A DNA stretch of 64,000 nt from Macquaria australasica (GCA_005408345.1 SEMN01000273.1:434001-498000); one strand, 5' to 3'. Shown: positions 50,201-61,885, counted from the first letter of the stretch. A program made the numbers and translations. The notes: generated from the letters alone by a model not told the origin.

Positions 50201-51619
50201 ATTGTTTCTATATCAAATTCGCCATTTCAGTGCTGCTTCGGAATCTCAACAGCCTGTCAGTCTGTGAAGCTAATGCTAGCTCCAGCAGCTACAGTGCAGA
50301 GCTGTCTACAGTATCTTCAGAGGTCATCTGTCTGATATCAAACATTGTCAGACAAGGCTTACCAGCAGTCATTATTACCACAAGTCACCAACTATGCAGC
50401 TGTTATCAATAAATATAACGCCACTTTTGAATGTCATGATAATGTTTGAATATTATTGATTGATGTCAACTAATGTGATATGCTGATAAATGTGAGGTTA
50501 ATTGGTGAATTGTCGTGTAGAACCCCTAGGCAAGTGAATCCTGGGTGGACCTCAACAACTACAAACTGTATTAGCTCATCCGCTTCTTGCAGAAACAAGA
50601 TATGTTTGTGATAATGTTTGGTAAAAACTTGTTTTGTGTAGCACACAAGAAAAACATAATAGAACACAAATACGGGACTTAAATTTACAGAAAATAATCT
50701 CAATTAAAATTGCAATTGTAATATTGATCAGAGCAATTGCGAACAGATGTTTTCCTAAAATAGTTGTGATATTGTCACCAAAACATTTTCCTCACATCCA
50801 GCACACTGTTTAAGCATATTAAAATGAAGCACTCTGATAAAAGTCCCATGGTTGACTTATTATGCACAAAAAACAGTCTGCTTATTGTCACATGCCATGA
50901 CTATGGTGAGGACTTGTGTCAAGTGCATACACAGTGAGATTGCGACGTGCTTGTCAATCGAACCCCAGTAATACCCTCAATCTGTCCTCAGCTGCTCCAC
51001 TGTGCCCCTGGAGGGGAATACTGCACTCTCACCCTCCTGCTACTGAGATGGAAGACAGTGCCATTGTTAAACACAGCCCAAAGGAGTGCCAGGAACATGT
51101 TTTAAGGGGATCATTAGGAGGACATTTTCATGTTTTGTCCTCCTCTGTGAAGTGTTTGCTGAAGCTGATCTGTAGCTCTTTAAATAGTCGGAGCAGGAAT
51201 TATTATTAAAATGAGAAAAGTCAAGACCCACATGGTCTCCACTTGACTTTAAATAATATCTAACTATAATCAAGATCTTCACTTGCAAAGACAACCCAAA
51301 ATGGAAGTGACAGTATGTGGATGTTCTATTTTCTTTTCCAATTTAACTATGATTTGTGTATTCAGTTTTTATTTTCAATTTCTCATGTTTCAAAAATCTA
51401 GCATTGTTTGGGAATGCAACATTTGCTCAAGGCTAATTCAAGAGATGATATTTGGATGAAAGAATAAAAAATAAAAAAAACAGGAAATGAAAAGGAAGTA
51501 CAGAAATAATCGAGTCAGCGACGCTGGCACCACGAATGAAAAGACAGAACGAGAGCCCAAGGCTCTGCTTCACCCTGACCCTCCCCTATCAGTTGCTGCC
51601 TGTGGAGCTCCAAAGGTTA

Positions 51620-51621
<2 letters not shown>

Positions 51622-51689
<68 letters not shown>

Positions 51690-51708
51690 GTGCGTGTGTG
51701 TGTGTGTA
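51622..51708. repeat. (TG)n microsatellite with two CG interruptions
   Basis: Eighty-seven bases of TG, interrupted by TGCGTG twice near the right end, then AGAGGAGGGGAGGGGG. It lies about 280 bp left of the foldback element. Confidence 0.97.
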
Positions 51709-51964
51709 GAGGAGGGGAGGGGGTGAGGATGCAGGACCAAAAATAATTAGAGTAAAAATAATTAGATGTAAGTGCTCATGTTGAAGCATGCACAGCTTGT
51801 ACAGACAAAACAGGGATACAGGAATGCCCAGGGGTCAATGCAACCCTCCCTCAGGTCAGTTTAGCATGAAGCAAAATTGACCTGGGGGAGTGGGATACCC
51901 GTTGCTGGGCATTGGAGAGGCTTGGGATAAAAAAGGTTCAAACATGTACAAATACGAATCTGGC

Positions 51965-52510
51965 CTTAAAGTGACAGTTCAACATTTTGGAAAATACGGT
52001 TATTTGCTTTCTGGCAGAGAGTTAGATGAGAAGATCGATGCTATGCACACATATATGTTAAACATAAGCCAGCAGCCAGTTAGCTTAGCTTAGCACAAAG
52101 ACAGGAAAAAGGGAGAAACAGCTAGCTTGGTTCTGAACATGATGTTCAAAATCTGCCTACCAACAACTCTAAAGTTCTTTAATTAACACGTTACATGTTG
52201 TATGTCTTATCTGTACAAAAACTGAAGTGTAAAAACGACAATTCTGCATTTTACGAGGAGTTTATGTGACAGACTATTTCTTGGCTGGGAGCAGTACTGT
52301 AACTTCCTGGAGTTACAGTACTTCCTGCTGGATGCCTGGCAACCGCTCAGAGCTATTCACCCTGTTTCCAGTCTTTGTTCTAAGCTAAGCTAACCGACTG
52401 CTGGCTGTAGCCTTACATTTAACGGACAGGTATGTCGAGTGGTGTCGACGTTTCCACCTAACTCCCCGTCGGAAAGCGAATAAGCTCATTTTTATTTTAT
52501 TATAGAAATT
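51965..52510. mobile_element. Foldback element with long imperfect inverted arms
   Basis: The left arm (about 51990-52122) and the right arm (about 52351-52493) are imperfect reverse complements. Both, read inward, show TTATTTGCTTTC or TTATTCGCTTTC, GAGTTAGATG or GAGTTAGGTG, GCCAGCAG, GTTAGCTTAGCTTAG and AACAAAGAC or CACAAAGAC. The spacer is about 230 bp and contains a perfect 12-bp hairpin. No coding frame. The same family, broken by Tc1, is at 4150-5665. Confidence 0.8.
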
Positions 52511-53109
52511 ATTTTATTTTATTTAAATAGATGTTCTGTTTGCAGTTTGTATATTTCTTGTTCATTTTTCAGGTTTTGAATCTATTACTAAAAATTTTAT
52601 ATCATTTATATTTTATATTGTTATCACAAACAATGCTGCAGAACATAGCAGATATCAGTTAGTTCACAAGAGTTGGTTCACCTGAAACATCCTATTAGAT
52701 CAATGACAGCTGCTTGAGGCCCCCAAACACACACCAACCACACACACACTCACACATACAAATCGCTTTGGAGCTGGTGACATGGTTCAGTGCTTGTGGG
52801 GGAAACAAAGCTCAAGTGAAGCGAGAGCAGAGGGCTCAGTCACGAATGTGGCGTCACTCCATGCTGATCAGTGTGGACATTTAGAGGCAAGCCGCCACTG
52901 CACATATGTACTTCACAGAGCGAGGACGGACAGACAGACAGACAGCCTAGTTAGATGCAGAAGGAACATCTTTTAACGAAAAGGTCACAGCTGTAATTAG
53001 AATCATAATAAGCTGCTCTCTGCGTTTAGGAGAACCCTGGAGAAGCATGAAACAAGATAAGAAACGTATGTGTGAATTAGTGGTGAAGTTTCATGCCATA
53101 AAAAAAAAA

Positions 53110-53322
53110 TCTAGGCCTGAATATGGAATAGGCTTCCTTTATATCTGTGCAATATCTGCAGAATGTTAATGTTTTGTGTGTGGTATGTTTTATGTTTTAT
53201 TTATGGCTTTTAGCTGTTTTTACTTATTTATTACTTTAAATAAGCACCTTAAAGATTGGCATTTTTAATTTCGTTGTACCTGTACAATGACAATAAAGAC
53301 ATTCTATTCTATTCTATCTCCA
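53110..53322 (+). mobile_element. 3' end of a LINE-like element with ATTCT tail
   Basis: The sequence TTCGTTGTACCTGTACAATG followed by ACAATAAAGACATTCTATTC and further ATTCT units is a typical 3' terminus of a non-LTR retrotransposon: a polyadenylation-like AATAAA and a short tandem tail. The 5' limit is uncertain because the upstream part is only AT-rich. Confidence 0.65.
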
Positions 53323-53644
53323 ATAACCTTCTAGAATGAAGGTGTTAACTAGACCATAACAAATGAGACACACTGTACTGCAACCACCTAACCGATATGA
53401 ACAAATATGCTATGCAGTGGGAGGTCAAAGGCCAATGCTGAATGAGAGGGGATGAGTAAAAGCAACTTCAAAACGGGTTCAACCCAGAGGTCAAGGTACA
53501 ATCAAAGGATGAGACACTAAAATAGTGCCCAAGAGGACCACATGCCCTTTAAAGGGGAAGAAAACTGCCAACATCCATCTGTGTGCATTTCACCATCTTC
53601 CCTTCATCACCGCTCTCAGTGTCCTTCCCACTCTTTCATTTTGA

Positions 53645-53923
53645 CTATGACGGGCTGCCCCCTTTAAAAAAATAAATAAATAAAAAATAAAAAATACACT
53701 TGCATTTCTCCCCCTCCCCGAGGCTGGGCAGTCCATGCAGGAAGGTAAACATGTCCACTATGGTGAGCTCAGACCACGCGGATGCTTCGCTCCAGGTAAC
53801 AGTCGTCCTCCACAGCTCTGCGCCCACCAGCAACATCTCGGCATTCACTGGCAGTGCAGAGTAGCCTATGTCTGAACAGATTTCCGCTTCACTGCCAAAC
53901 CCTCCCTCCTCAAGCAAGGACAT
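53645..53923 (-). other. Unassigned open reading frame, 92 codons
   Basis: Open from ATG at 53923-53921 to a stop at 53647-53645. The first ~75 codons are G/C-rich in third positions, unlike the AT-rich surroundings, and the composition looks protein-like (for example LPVNAEMLLVGAELW). The end runs into a T-rich, phenylalanine-coding tract, which looks untranslated. I do not recognise a family. It could be an exon of an unknown transcript, a relic of a mobile element, or chance in a GC-rich patch. Confidence 0.2.
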
Positions 53924-56314
53924 CCATGGATTTGATGAGGAGGTTGATTCAAATCAGGGTCAACAGTCTGACCCCTACCTACAGTACCTGGCTGATGGCT
54001 TATATTCTGTCTGAAAGGCATCACCTTTTTGATTTTTGAAGTGTTTACTTTTTTTTTGTAAAGAACAACCTGCTATTGAATAGGTAGTAACTAATTTTGA
54101 AGGCTTTGTGGGCGTTCAGACCGTACAGCCCTGTGTTCAAATAATGCAAGGGGCTGCATTGGTCGGGGTGTGTTGCTTCAGGTACCGGGGAGATGATGAA
54201 ATATGATAGAGGAAGTTGAGCTCATGTAATAGGACACTCTGAATGTTTATCAGACACCAAAACACTGCATAGTGGTTTATAATACTATGAGACAGGACAC
54301 AATGACAATCCCTTTACAATCACATCACCAGGCACAGTAAACAATAGAAATCAACATTCATGTAATCTACCAAGAACGTGCACTTTCAGATATTTGGCCA
54401 ACACAGCACCTTGCAGGATTACCTTGCATTGCACTGTGGCAAAGGTTGAGCCAGGTTCAACTTTTTTGCCCGACAACCCTGTGTTATTTTTGCCAGAACC
54501 CTCTGAGTCGGCACCCACGCTGCGTAAACACAGCAGTCCCATTAAAATGAATGATCATGATGCTGTTGTCTGTCTGTATCGGTGTAACCGAAACTAAACT
54601 AAAAAACTGCCAGATTTATGAAGGAAATGGCGTTGTGAAAATGTGCGTTGCAGTTAAGTCTTTTAAGGTCTCCTGTATTCAGCACCTGATTTACTAAGGC
54701 ATATCATGATCCAGTCAGGTCCTGGACTGAACCTGGTACTGCCCCCCAGGCACATTCTGTGAGCGGCGGAGAGCTCAGGGATTTCTATGAGATCACTTGC
54801 CTCAGAAAAGAAATGATAAAACAGTTAGCTTGATTACAAAATACTTATTCTGGCTGCAGTACAATCATACCAGGGAAAAACTATTAGTATTACTCATAAC
54901 ATTTGGATATTATAATATTTAGCATATATCTAATTATTAATACACAAGAAGAGATGAAGTAATATAATAAGACAAATCAAAGACACACAAGGCACCAAGA
55001 GAGAGAGAAAGAGAGAGAGAGCACCAGGTCCAGCAGTTGAGAGAAGAGCAGGTGGAGGTGGAGATAGTGTTGATATGGATGTTAATACAAAGGTAAATGC
55101 AGTAATACGCACACTTAAATGACTTAACTAAAGAAAAAAGTTTCATTCGCCATTCATTCTTTGTTGGTTCCAACACTGACCCACAAGCCGAGAATAACTG
55201 GTAAGGAAAGATATGTGCATCTAATCTATTGATGGAGCAACCATGTTCACGAATGATCTTCACTTTAACAAACTTGTGCTTGCAATGTTCCTTTACAGTG
55301 AATATATAGGGTATATCTGCCTGCTCAGTCAGGAAGTACAGTAGGAGTGAATTAATTGCACTTCAACTGCTCTACAACAGTATGGAATTACTGGCAGTGC
55401 AGAAATGTGCAATGCACAGAAAGAACAGACTCCAGAAAGCATTTACACTGACAGAACTAATTGCAACTAACTGTCAAACTGAAAATTCAGGTCATCGATT
55501 TGGCGTACAGTACATTTGTGTTCTTAGAGTCCAGCCTATATGCTGCATAATCCCGTTCCTCTGTAATGCGTAGGTGGACAAGGTGTGGGCTGATGTTCAT
55601 TACTTTCCTCTCTGCGAGTCGATACTCTTCCTTAGTCTTCAAGCGCTCCCATGGCGATACTATGTATACCCTAGCTGCCAAATACAGCATAATACTGTGA
55701 GCGTGTGTATGTGAAGCAAAGAACATGATATGATTACGATGACAGGAATGTACATCCATATCCAAGATTTCGCCTCTAATAAAATCACTAAATATTACAG
55801 AGAGTTCTTCTTTGACAACATTGTGTCAACGCTGTTACCACCACCCACTGGTTAAAGGTGTCAGTGTGTCTGCCTCGTTTTTGAAAGCCTTTGCATAGAA
55901 ACCTCGAGCAAGTGACAGCTTGCTTGTTTGAAAAAAAATGCCACCAATAGAACTGGGTCTAGAAACTTTCCTGCCTCAAGACACACGGATAAAAAAAAAT
56001 TCTATCATGACCAGCAGTGCAGCTGTGAAATATGAATTCGACTTTGGATGAGTCTACTCAAAGCCTGCAGAGAGAGACGAGTCTCAGTGCTCCAGGTCTG
56101 AGAGACATGGGGGACAAAGGCTGATGTGAGGCTGATGATGGTTGCTGTTTCCCTTATGTTTACCATCATTTCCCTTCACAAACAGAGGCCAGGCTGGAAA
56201 AGGCCAGAGAGCCAGGGCCTCCAGCATGCAGGCATTCGAAGATGGGTGGAGCGACAGAGAAAAGAGAACTAGAGATAAGGGAGAGAGTGAGAGAGGGGTA
56301 AGGGCAATCACTGA

Positions 56315-56317
<3 letters not shown>

Positions 56318-56410
<93 letters not shown>

Positions 56411-56432
56411 TGTGTGTGTGTGTGTGTGTGTG
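56318..56432. repeat. Compound (AG)45-(TG)12 microsatellite
   Basis: About 91 bp of pure AG passes directly into 24 bp of TG, ending TTCGGGC. It lies about 295 bp left of babam2 exon 2. Confidence 0.97.
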
Positions 56433-56726
56433 TTCGGGCTAAGCTGCCTCCAGACACCACGCGGCTCAGAGCAGATCGAGAGTGACGGCTTGCTGATTAG
56501 TCAACTCACAGCCCCCAAGACCGGAGTCTGCATACATGCACACACACACAGTTGCATTGCAGTTCATTTAAATAACTCCTGCTGTTATCATTGCACACAT
56601 AAAAACATATGGACACACATACATGTAAACAAATGAACACTCATAATATCTAGGAAGCTCATGTCATGACAAAACAAGTCTGCTGATTATGAGTCAAAAT
56701 GTATATGGGGTTTGGTGGTTAATTAC

Positions 56727-56801
56727 CTTAAGGAGATAGACAGGGATGTTGCTGAAGTCCACTGGGAGTTTGAGAAGGAAGCGGGCTGAAAACTCTCCCG
56801 T
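56727..56801 (-). CDS. babam2: babam2 exon 2 of 8 (residues ~166-190)
   Basis: This short 75-bp exon has phase 0 at both ends and encodes 25 residues, beginning TGEFSARFLLKLPVDF and ending VYLLK. It is nearly identical to the same stretch of vertebrate BABAM2. The acceptor is CAG at 56804-56802 and the donor is GTAATT from 56726. It lies 1,363 bp downstream of the previous exon and is followed by the largest intron of the window (26.9 kb). A 75-bp exon in phase 0/0 could be skipped without changing the frame, but nothing in the sequence shows that this happens. Confidence 0.95.
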
Positions 56802-58164
56802 CTGGAAAACAAGAAACAGAGGTAAAGAACTTTTCAAAGTGTACAACATACATGTCACACAGTAACAAAAATTATGACTTTTGGTGTAAAAAAGGATCCA
56901 TGTAAACATATGAAACCTATGAAATCATACAGTCTGCAGATAGAATTATTATCAAAAAGAACAGGGCTGGGTATCGTTTGACTAATTCCAGTATCTGAGC
57001 CAACACAATACCCAAGTTTCTGTAGTAGTTATAAACAACACGTTTTTTTGATACGTTAGTTTGGGGATTATGAATGTGTTTTAACCTTTTATTTTCATTT
57101 AACAAAATATGCCAAACTGCTCAATGCAAAGTGTTAAAAAAGAACTATGCCTTAATAAATTATAGTTCAAAGTTAGAAAAGATTTTTGATTAACAAAACG
57201 ACTACTTACATACTTGACACTTTTCAATACACAATGCTACTTCCTCATTTGTAGACCTGAAAGGGTCAAATACCCCCTTTGACCAACACGAACCTAGTGC
57301 TAGTTCTGGGCTGATGCTAGTGCCGGTTCGCAGTTGTTGGTTCAACTTGCGAACCTTCACAAAGTTTTATTTGGTCTTGTTGGTCACAATAATCCTGCCT
57401 CCAGCCCCTGACGTAAGCGGTTCTTGGTTCTAGACCAGCAAAGTGTTTTCCTGGCCGAGAGCCGGCTCTTTAGCCTTCGAAATGCGAAGAACTGGTTCAA
57501 GATTAGGCATTAGACAGACAACACAAGGACAGGCACATTCTTAAATTCGCATTCGACACAGTTGTTGTCAGTCTGCTTCATGGTCATGGAAGTGAGTAAT
57601 CACGTGGGACTGTGGTCAGTGGTCCTGTACAGTGCTGTGATCAAGAGATAGACCTTTGATGTGGACACACAATATGCAAGAAAGGGCAACAAAGGCTGCA
57701 TTGGTTGAATGTTTTTAATGTTGACAGAAAGCTGATGGTGCTATTTTACAGATCTATCATAGAATCAGTTCTGACCTTCTCATTGATTTATTGGTATGGG
57801 AATTTAAATGTGTGAAACAGGACACAACTGAGCAACATTGTCAAAGTAGCGATGTCATAGCAAATCTAGACCATTCTCTCTTTGAGGAATTTGACATCCT
57901 CGCCTCTGGTCAGGTCTTGGATCCTGTCACAGTTTAGCACTTTATCTTATCAATATTCTTATTGCTGCTGTTTTTTTTTGCTTTTATCACACAAACCTTT
58001 CATTGTGTTGTGTATTACATGTATGGTACCAGCAATCTTTAATTTTTTCAATTGTCTTTTCAATTGTTTTTTGATTGTGTTCATGTTTTATGTACAAGGA
58101 ACAGGCTTGAGGTTTTGTAAAGTGTCGGACATCACAAACACAAAGTCCTTTAACAGTTGCTTAC
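56802..58164 (-). other. babam2: babam2 intron 1-2 (1.36 kb)
   Basis: The intron runs from donor GTAAGC at 58164 to acceptor CAG at 56804-56802. It contains a LINE reverse-transcriptase relic in antisense (57687-57930). It also has sequence at 57240-57510 with repeated GGTTC/GAACC phrases (for example AGAGCCGGCTCTTTAGCC) that looks like another short repeat, and a GGGCTGGGTATCG phrase near 56966. Confidence 0.8.
57687..57930 (+). pseudogene. LINE reverse-transcriptase C-terminal relic
   Basis: In one frame from 57687 the sequence reads QQRLHWLNVFNVDRKLMVLF and YRSIIESVLTFSLIYWYGNL, then a TGA stop. This is the pattern of the region just after the catalytic core in vertebrate non-LTR reverse transcriptases (QQRLYFL...LFY.S.IESVLTF). 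After a frame change DHSLFEEFDILASG follows (from 57869), as in the C terminus of such proteins. It is short, has in-frame stops and a frame break, and is clearly dead. The clade is not assigned. Confidence 0.8.
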
Positions 58165-58359
58165 CCAGCTGTTCTTGCGTCCAGCATAAATCTCCATGTT
58201 ACGGCCATAGTTGGGATCCTCCAGCAGGCTATCATACTCAAAAAGCAGCCTGGAGCTTTCACGCAGACGCTGGCACTGGTAGTGGTGGTACTGCTGGATA
58301 AGCTCCTTCACCAGCTGGAGCAAACATTCTGGGTTCTCAGCATCCCACTGGACCAAATG
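58165..58359 (-). CDS. babam2: babam2 exon 1 of 8 seen here (residues ~101-165)
   Basis: This 195-bp exon is phase 0 at both ends and encodes 65 residues starting HLVQWDAENPECLL and ending MEIYAGRKNSW. It matches the BRE/BABAM2 family (BRCC45), including the diagnostic RLRESSRL stretch and the NMEIYAG motif. The acceptor CAG is at 58362-58360 and the donor GTAAGC starts at 58164. BABAM2 is a non-catalytic UEV-fold scaffold of the BRCA1-A complex (nuclear, DNA-damage response) and the BRISC complex (cytoplasmic), both of which cut K63-linked ubiquitin through BRCC36. The open frame runs on past the acceptor to an upstream ATG, but that part is intronic by homology. The preceding exons (about residues 1-100) were not found up to base 64000. 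Confidence 0.95.
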
Positions 58360-59242
58360 CTGAGGTAGACACCGGAGAAGAGGCATAAGGGCAGACATAA
58401 GACATGCCATTCATCTTTTTTTTTATGTTAACAGCATGTTAGCATGGAAAATCAATACACCATTATTATAATAACATAAAGCAAATGAACTGAGAGGATT
58501 AGCAGCCTTATTTGTTATCAACTCCATTTTCTATTGGGGCAGATTTGGCAAGAAATCCTCTAAACTGAATTTAGGTGCAAAAAGAGACTTCAATATTGTT
58601 TTTATGGCTTTAAAACAGGGTGCTATACACAAACTGAGCTCAAGATTTCAAGATTTCAAATGTCATCTAATGGTGACATCCTGGCAAGATACATCAGTCA
58701 AAGGGAACATTTTTAATTTTGTGACTACCATTTGTCTTGACAATGGACTCATTTGTTTCCAGTATTATAGAAAGGTACACAGAACTCAAACCTCCAGTCT
58801 GAATTTACTGGCATACGTTGACATCCTGGCTGATGAGTTTGAACAACCATTAAGACTCTGAATGACATTTGAGACAGTAGTATAATGGCTAAAAAATGTG
58901 CTATTGTAGCAGTAGCGATAGTTGGGGAGACCATGGTAGAGGAACAAAGATTTGGCCTGGAAGAAAAAAAAGTCACAGTAATAGCTTAATCCTGACAAAC
59001 AGTACTTCTCATAACCAGATCAGAAGGAAAGGGCTGTGCTAAAGGATGTCCTGTTGCCACAGAGTGATTTAAGTTGATATGGAAAAGTGCTGAGCCTGAC
59101 CTCTTCTATCTGCAACTTTTCTGACCTCTGTTGCCATACTGACTGATAGCTATAGAGTTTTGATAAGGGTACAGTTTGTATCATGGGGATATTTATCACA
59201 CTCAGACAATTTATTTACATATTTTTATTATGCAATGACTTA

Positions 59243-59490
59243 GGTGCAACTGTGGCTCAGGAAGTAGAGCTGGTTGTCCATTAATCACAGGGTTGGCGGT
59301 TCGATCCCCCCCAAGTGTCCTTGGGCAAGACACTGAACCCTAAGTTGCTCCCGATGGAGGCCAGCACCTTGCATGGCAGCTCCGTTGCCATTAGTATGTG
59401 AATGTGTGTGTGAATGAGAGAAATCTGTAAAGCGCTTTGGGAACTGTTAAGGTTGAAAAAGCGCTCAAAATATTTGAGCTTATTATTTAG
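59243..59490 (+). mobile_element. tRNA-derived SINE
   Basis: The head carries an A-box-like TGGCTCAGGAAG (59253-59264) and a B-box GGTTCGATCC (59298-59307), the internal RNA polymerase III promoter of tRNA-derived SINEs. The body has CTTGGGCAAGACACTGAACC, GTTGCTCCCGATGG and GTAAAGCGCTTTGGG, and the right end has AAAAAGCGCTC. This phrase order is common in fish SINEs. The element is about 250 bp and in antisense to babam2. Confidence 0.85.
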
Positions 59491-61381
59491 TGTATCTTGC
59501 ATGTCTAAATGGTCCATGACTTTCCCTCCCTCCAGTCTCAGTTTCATCCATCACAAACAGCACTGACTGAGGCCAGAAACCAATATGCAGATTTACAGGA
59601 CAAAACTACAATCAAATGCAACTACCTGACACATATAAGTAAGCACCAAACATGACCCTCTACTGGGGTAATTCTACCAACCAGATGTTTTTCCTCTCTT
59701 AAGGGGAACCTGTCCATTTATGCGTGACAAATAAAATGCTTATAATTAATGCAAACAACACTGTGCAAAAATAAATTGCAGGAACATGTCAGGTCTAATA
59801 AAGACAAATGGCTGGCTGAGCTCTTAGGAATGATTGCTGTGAGAGCTTTATAATAGAGAAGTACAGCATGCAAGTCAAGACCAAAGCAAAAAAATAAAAG
59901 CAAACAAACATAACTGGCTTCATGAGTTTACTGCAGTGTTTGGACTTTGAAATGACTGTGCTTGTTAATTTAAAGAGGTTTATGTCGCGTCAAGAAAACG
60001 GCACTTGTCAATTCTAGTTTTCACACAATCACTACCTTTTCACATTGACAAGATGTGATACATGTCATTCTGGAGAAAGGTTGAATGTGAAACTGGGGAG
60101 ACTGACGGACTTAATGTGAAGAGGATGGAGATGATGACGACAGTATTTGAAATAAAAAGGGTAGTGAGTGGCTTACAGTAGTTTTGGGGCATGATGCAGG
60201 TCTGTCTGCAGCCCTCGAGTCCAGAAAAGTGAAAGTGGTTCCTTTCCTTACTAATTCTGAAAGTAGATTTCTGCTGGTAGAGTCAAACTATGAGTAGACG
60301 AACAACAAGTCATGTAACCTGATGACATAACTGCAATACCGAAGTAAATGTGTAACTACAGTTCATCATAATTTCTCCCTGCCTTGCTGTAGCACTCAAA
60401 CCAATTAAATACAGGTCAACCTAAATGATTAGCAAATCGGAATAGAGGGCCATTTTGGTGTGTACTAAGTGGGAGGGAGGATTAATAGGTGCTGGAAATA
60501 CTGTAAACATTAATACCTCTTACATTAAGGTGTCAAAAGCAGGATGTCTTTGACTTGCATTAGCTTGTCTCCCTGACTGTCTGTCTTTTTGTCCGTCTGC
60601 GTGCCTGTCTGTCTGTCTGGCAGCCCATGGAGAAAGCTTCCATTGTTTTAGAATGACCCCCCCCCTTGCCATGGGAGAAAGGGGGATGGGGAGGTGGGGT
60701 GGCAAGGCTAGGCTAAACAGAGACAGTGACCTCATCGTCCTGATCCACCAGTGGTTACCAGCAATGCCGGGATTCCCGAAATGAGGGAGCGATGCAAACA
60801 AGGATGGGCATTGTCCAAAAGAGGCAGTCAGCGCTCCGGGGCAGGAGCGAGCTGAAACTGAGGAGGGACTGAGGAAGTGCTGTGTCAGGATTGTGACACA
60901 AAATATCAGTGATACTCAACTGAGGAGGAGGAAAGGCAGCGAGGAGAGATCAGACATGGGAGAGAGGGAAGAAAAAAAAGCTGTAGAGCTTATAGGCAAG
61001 TAGGCCAAGGCCAATAAAAACAGGCTGGAGACTTAGTTTTGGTTTCATTGGTAGGTAATAATAACACTGTCAACAAAACGGAATTTCTATAATAAAATGA
61101 AGTGAGGAGAGCTGCGGTACAACTTTATTACTGTTTAAATAATACAGTTGTGATGTACATACCTGAGACTGAGAGATTTGTTGTTCAGAAAAAGCACAGG
61201 AACAAGAAAGGTTCCCAAATGTTAGCACAGGAGTGTAGGAGAAACACTCCCTCAGTAATTACAGTCAAGGTTTCCTCATGCTCAGTAGTTAACCTCAATC
61301 CAGTGGAGCTATTCACTGGCCGGTGAAAGAGGATCTGAGCCTGTACTGGGCGGCTCCCAGGTGAAACAAAGTGTTGGCTAA

Positions 61382-61885
61382 TTAGCACTAAACACAAAGT
61401 ACAGCTGAGGGTGATGGGAATGTCAATAGTAATAATCCAAAATACTGAACGACTTAAAATTTTGATCTGATTATGGCACTAAATGAAAAGTAAGGGGATC
61501 ACCAAAGTAACTAGGATTCATCCTCTGGGGACTTTGAATATGTGTAGCAAATTCCATGGCAATTGATCTAATAGTTGTCAAGACATTTCACTAAAAACAA
61601 AAAATGTCAACCTCTTGGTGGCGCTATAGGAAAAGTCAAAATCAGTAGAATTCAACCTCTGGGAACCATGAATGATTAGAATTTCATGGAAATCCATCTA
61701 ATAGTTGCTATGATAGTTATGACCAATAACAGTACACTGCACTGGTTCGTCTTGTATTGTACTGAATGTTCTGACTTTGAGTTAACAAGGTAGTGCTTGA
61801 ATGCTGCAGCAAAGCATTGGTCGAACATAGTGGGAGAGATAGTAAAAAGCACTGAACCAAAAAGCAATGTCCATGTGTGCTGCAA
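61382..61885 (+). repeat. Modular repeat copy C with duplicated flank
   Basis: It begins at GCACTAAACACAAAGTACAG and contains two internal modules (ATTCATCCTCTGGGGACTTT, then ATTCAACCTCTGGGAACCAT). After about 61733 it continues into a flank starting TACACTGCACTGGTTCGTCT that is also found after copy D. Compared with copy D it has lost about 110 bp, including the GACTGACTGAC stretch. Confidence 0.85.

Larger units (their letters stand above)
29780..56726 (-). other. babam2: babam2 intron 2-3 (26.9 kb), largest in the window
   Basis: No exon or nested gene could be supported. Recognisable content: a modular repeat copy (32512-32965), a probable DNA-element fragment (from 34768), a G-rich tract (40430-40660), a block that looks like an interspersed repeat (about 44980-45620), a small CA run (44207-44225), a TG array (51622-51708), a foldback element (51965-52510), a LINE 3' tail (53110-53322), a GC-rich open frame (53645-53923) and an AG/TG compound array (56318-56432). 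Stretches such as 29800-32500, 35500-40400, 41000-44200, 46000-51500 and 54000-56300 show no structure I can name. Confidence 0.7.

Noticed and set aside
50180..50770. TTAGGGCTGAACAATCAATTG and later AATTGCAATTGTAATATTGAT, possible element
   Set aside because: The matching right terminus is not visible and the interior shows nothing decisive.
53547..53665. TTTAAAGGGG ... CCCCCTTTAAA, possible 120-bp inverted-end element
   Set aside because: Similarity is limited to about 10 bases of simple composition and the ends diverge at once.
60520..60801. 93-codon minus-strand frame with RQTDRHADGQKDRQ-type stretch
   Set aside because: The stretch comes from a CTGT-type simple repeat; no similarity and no support for translation.
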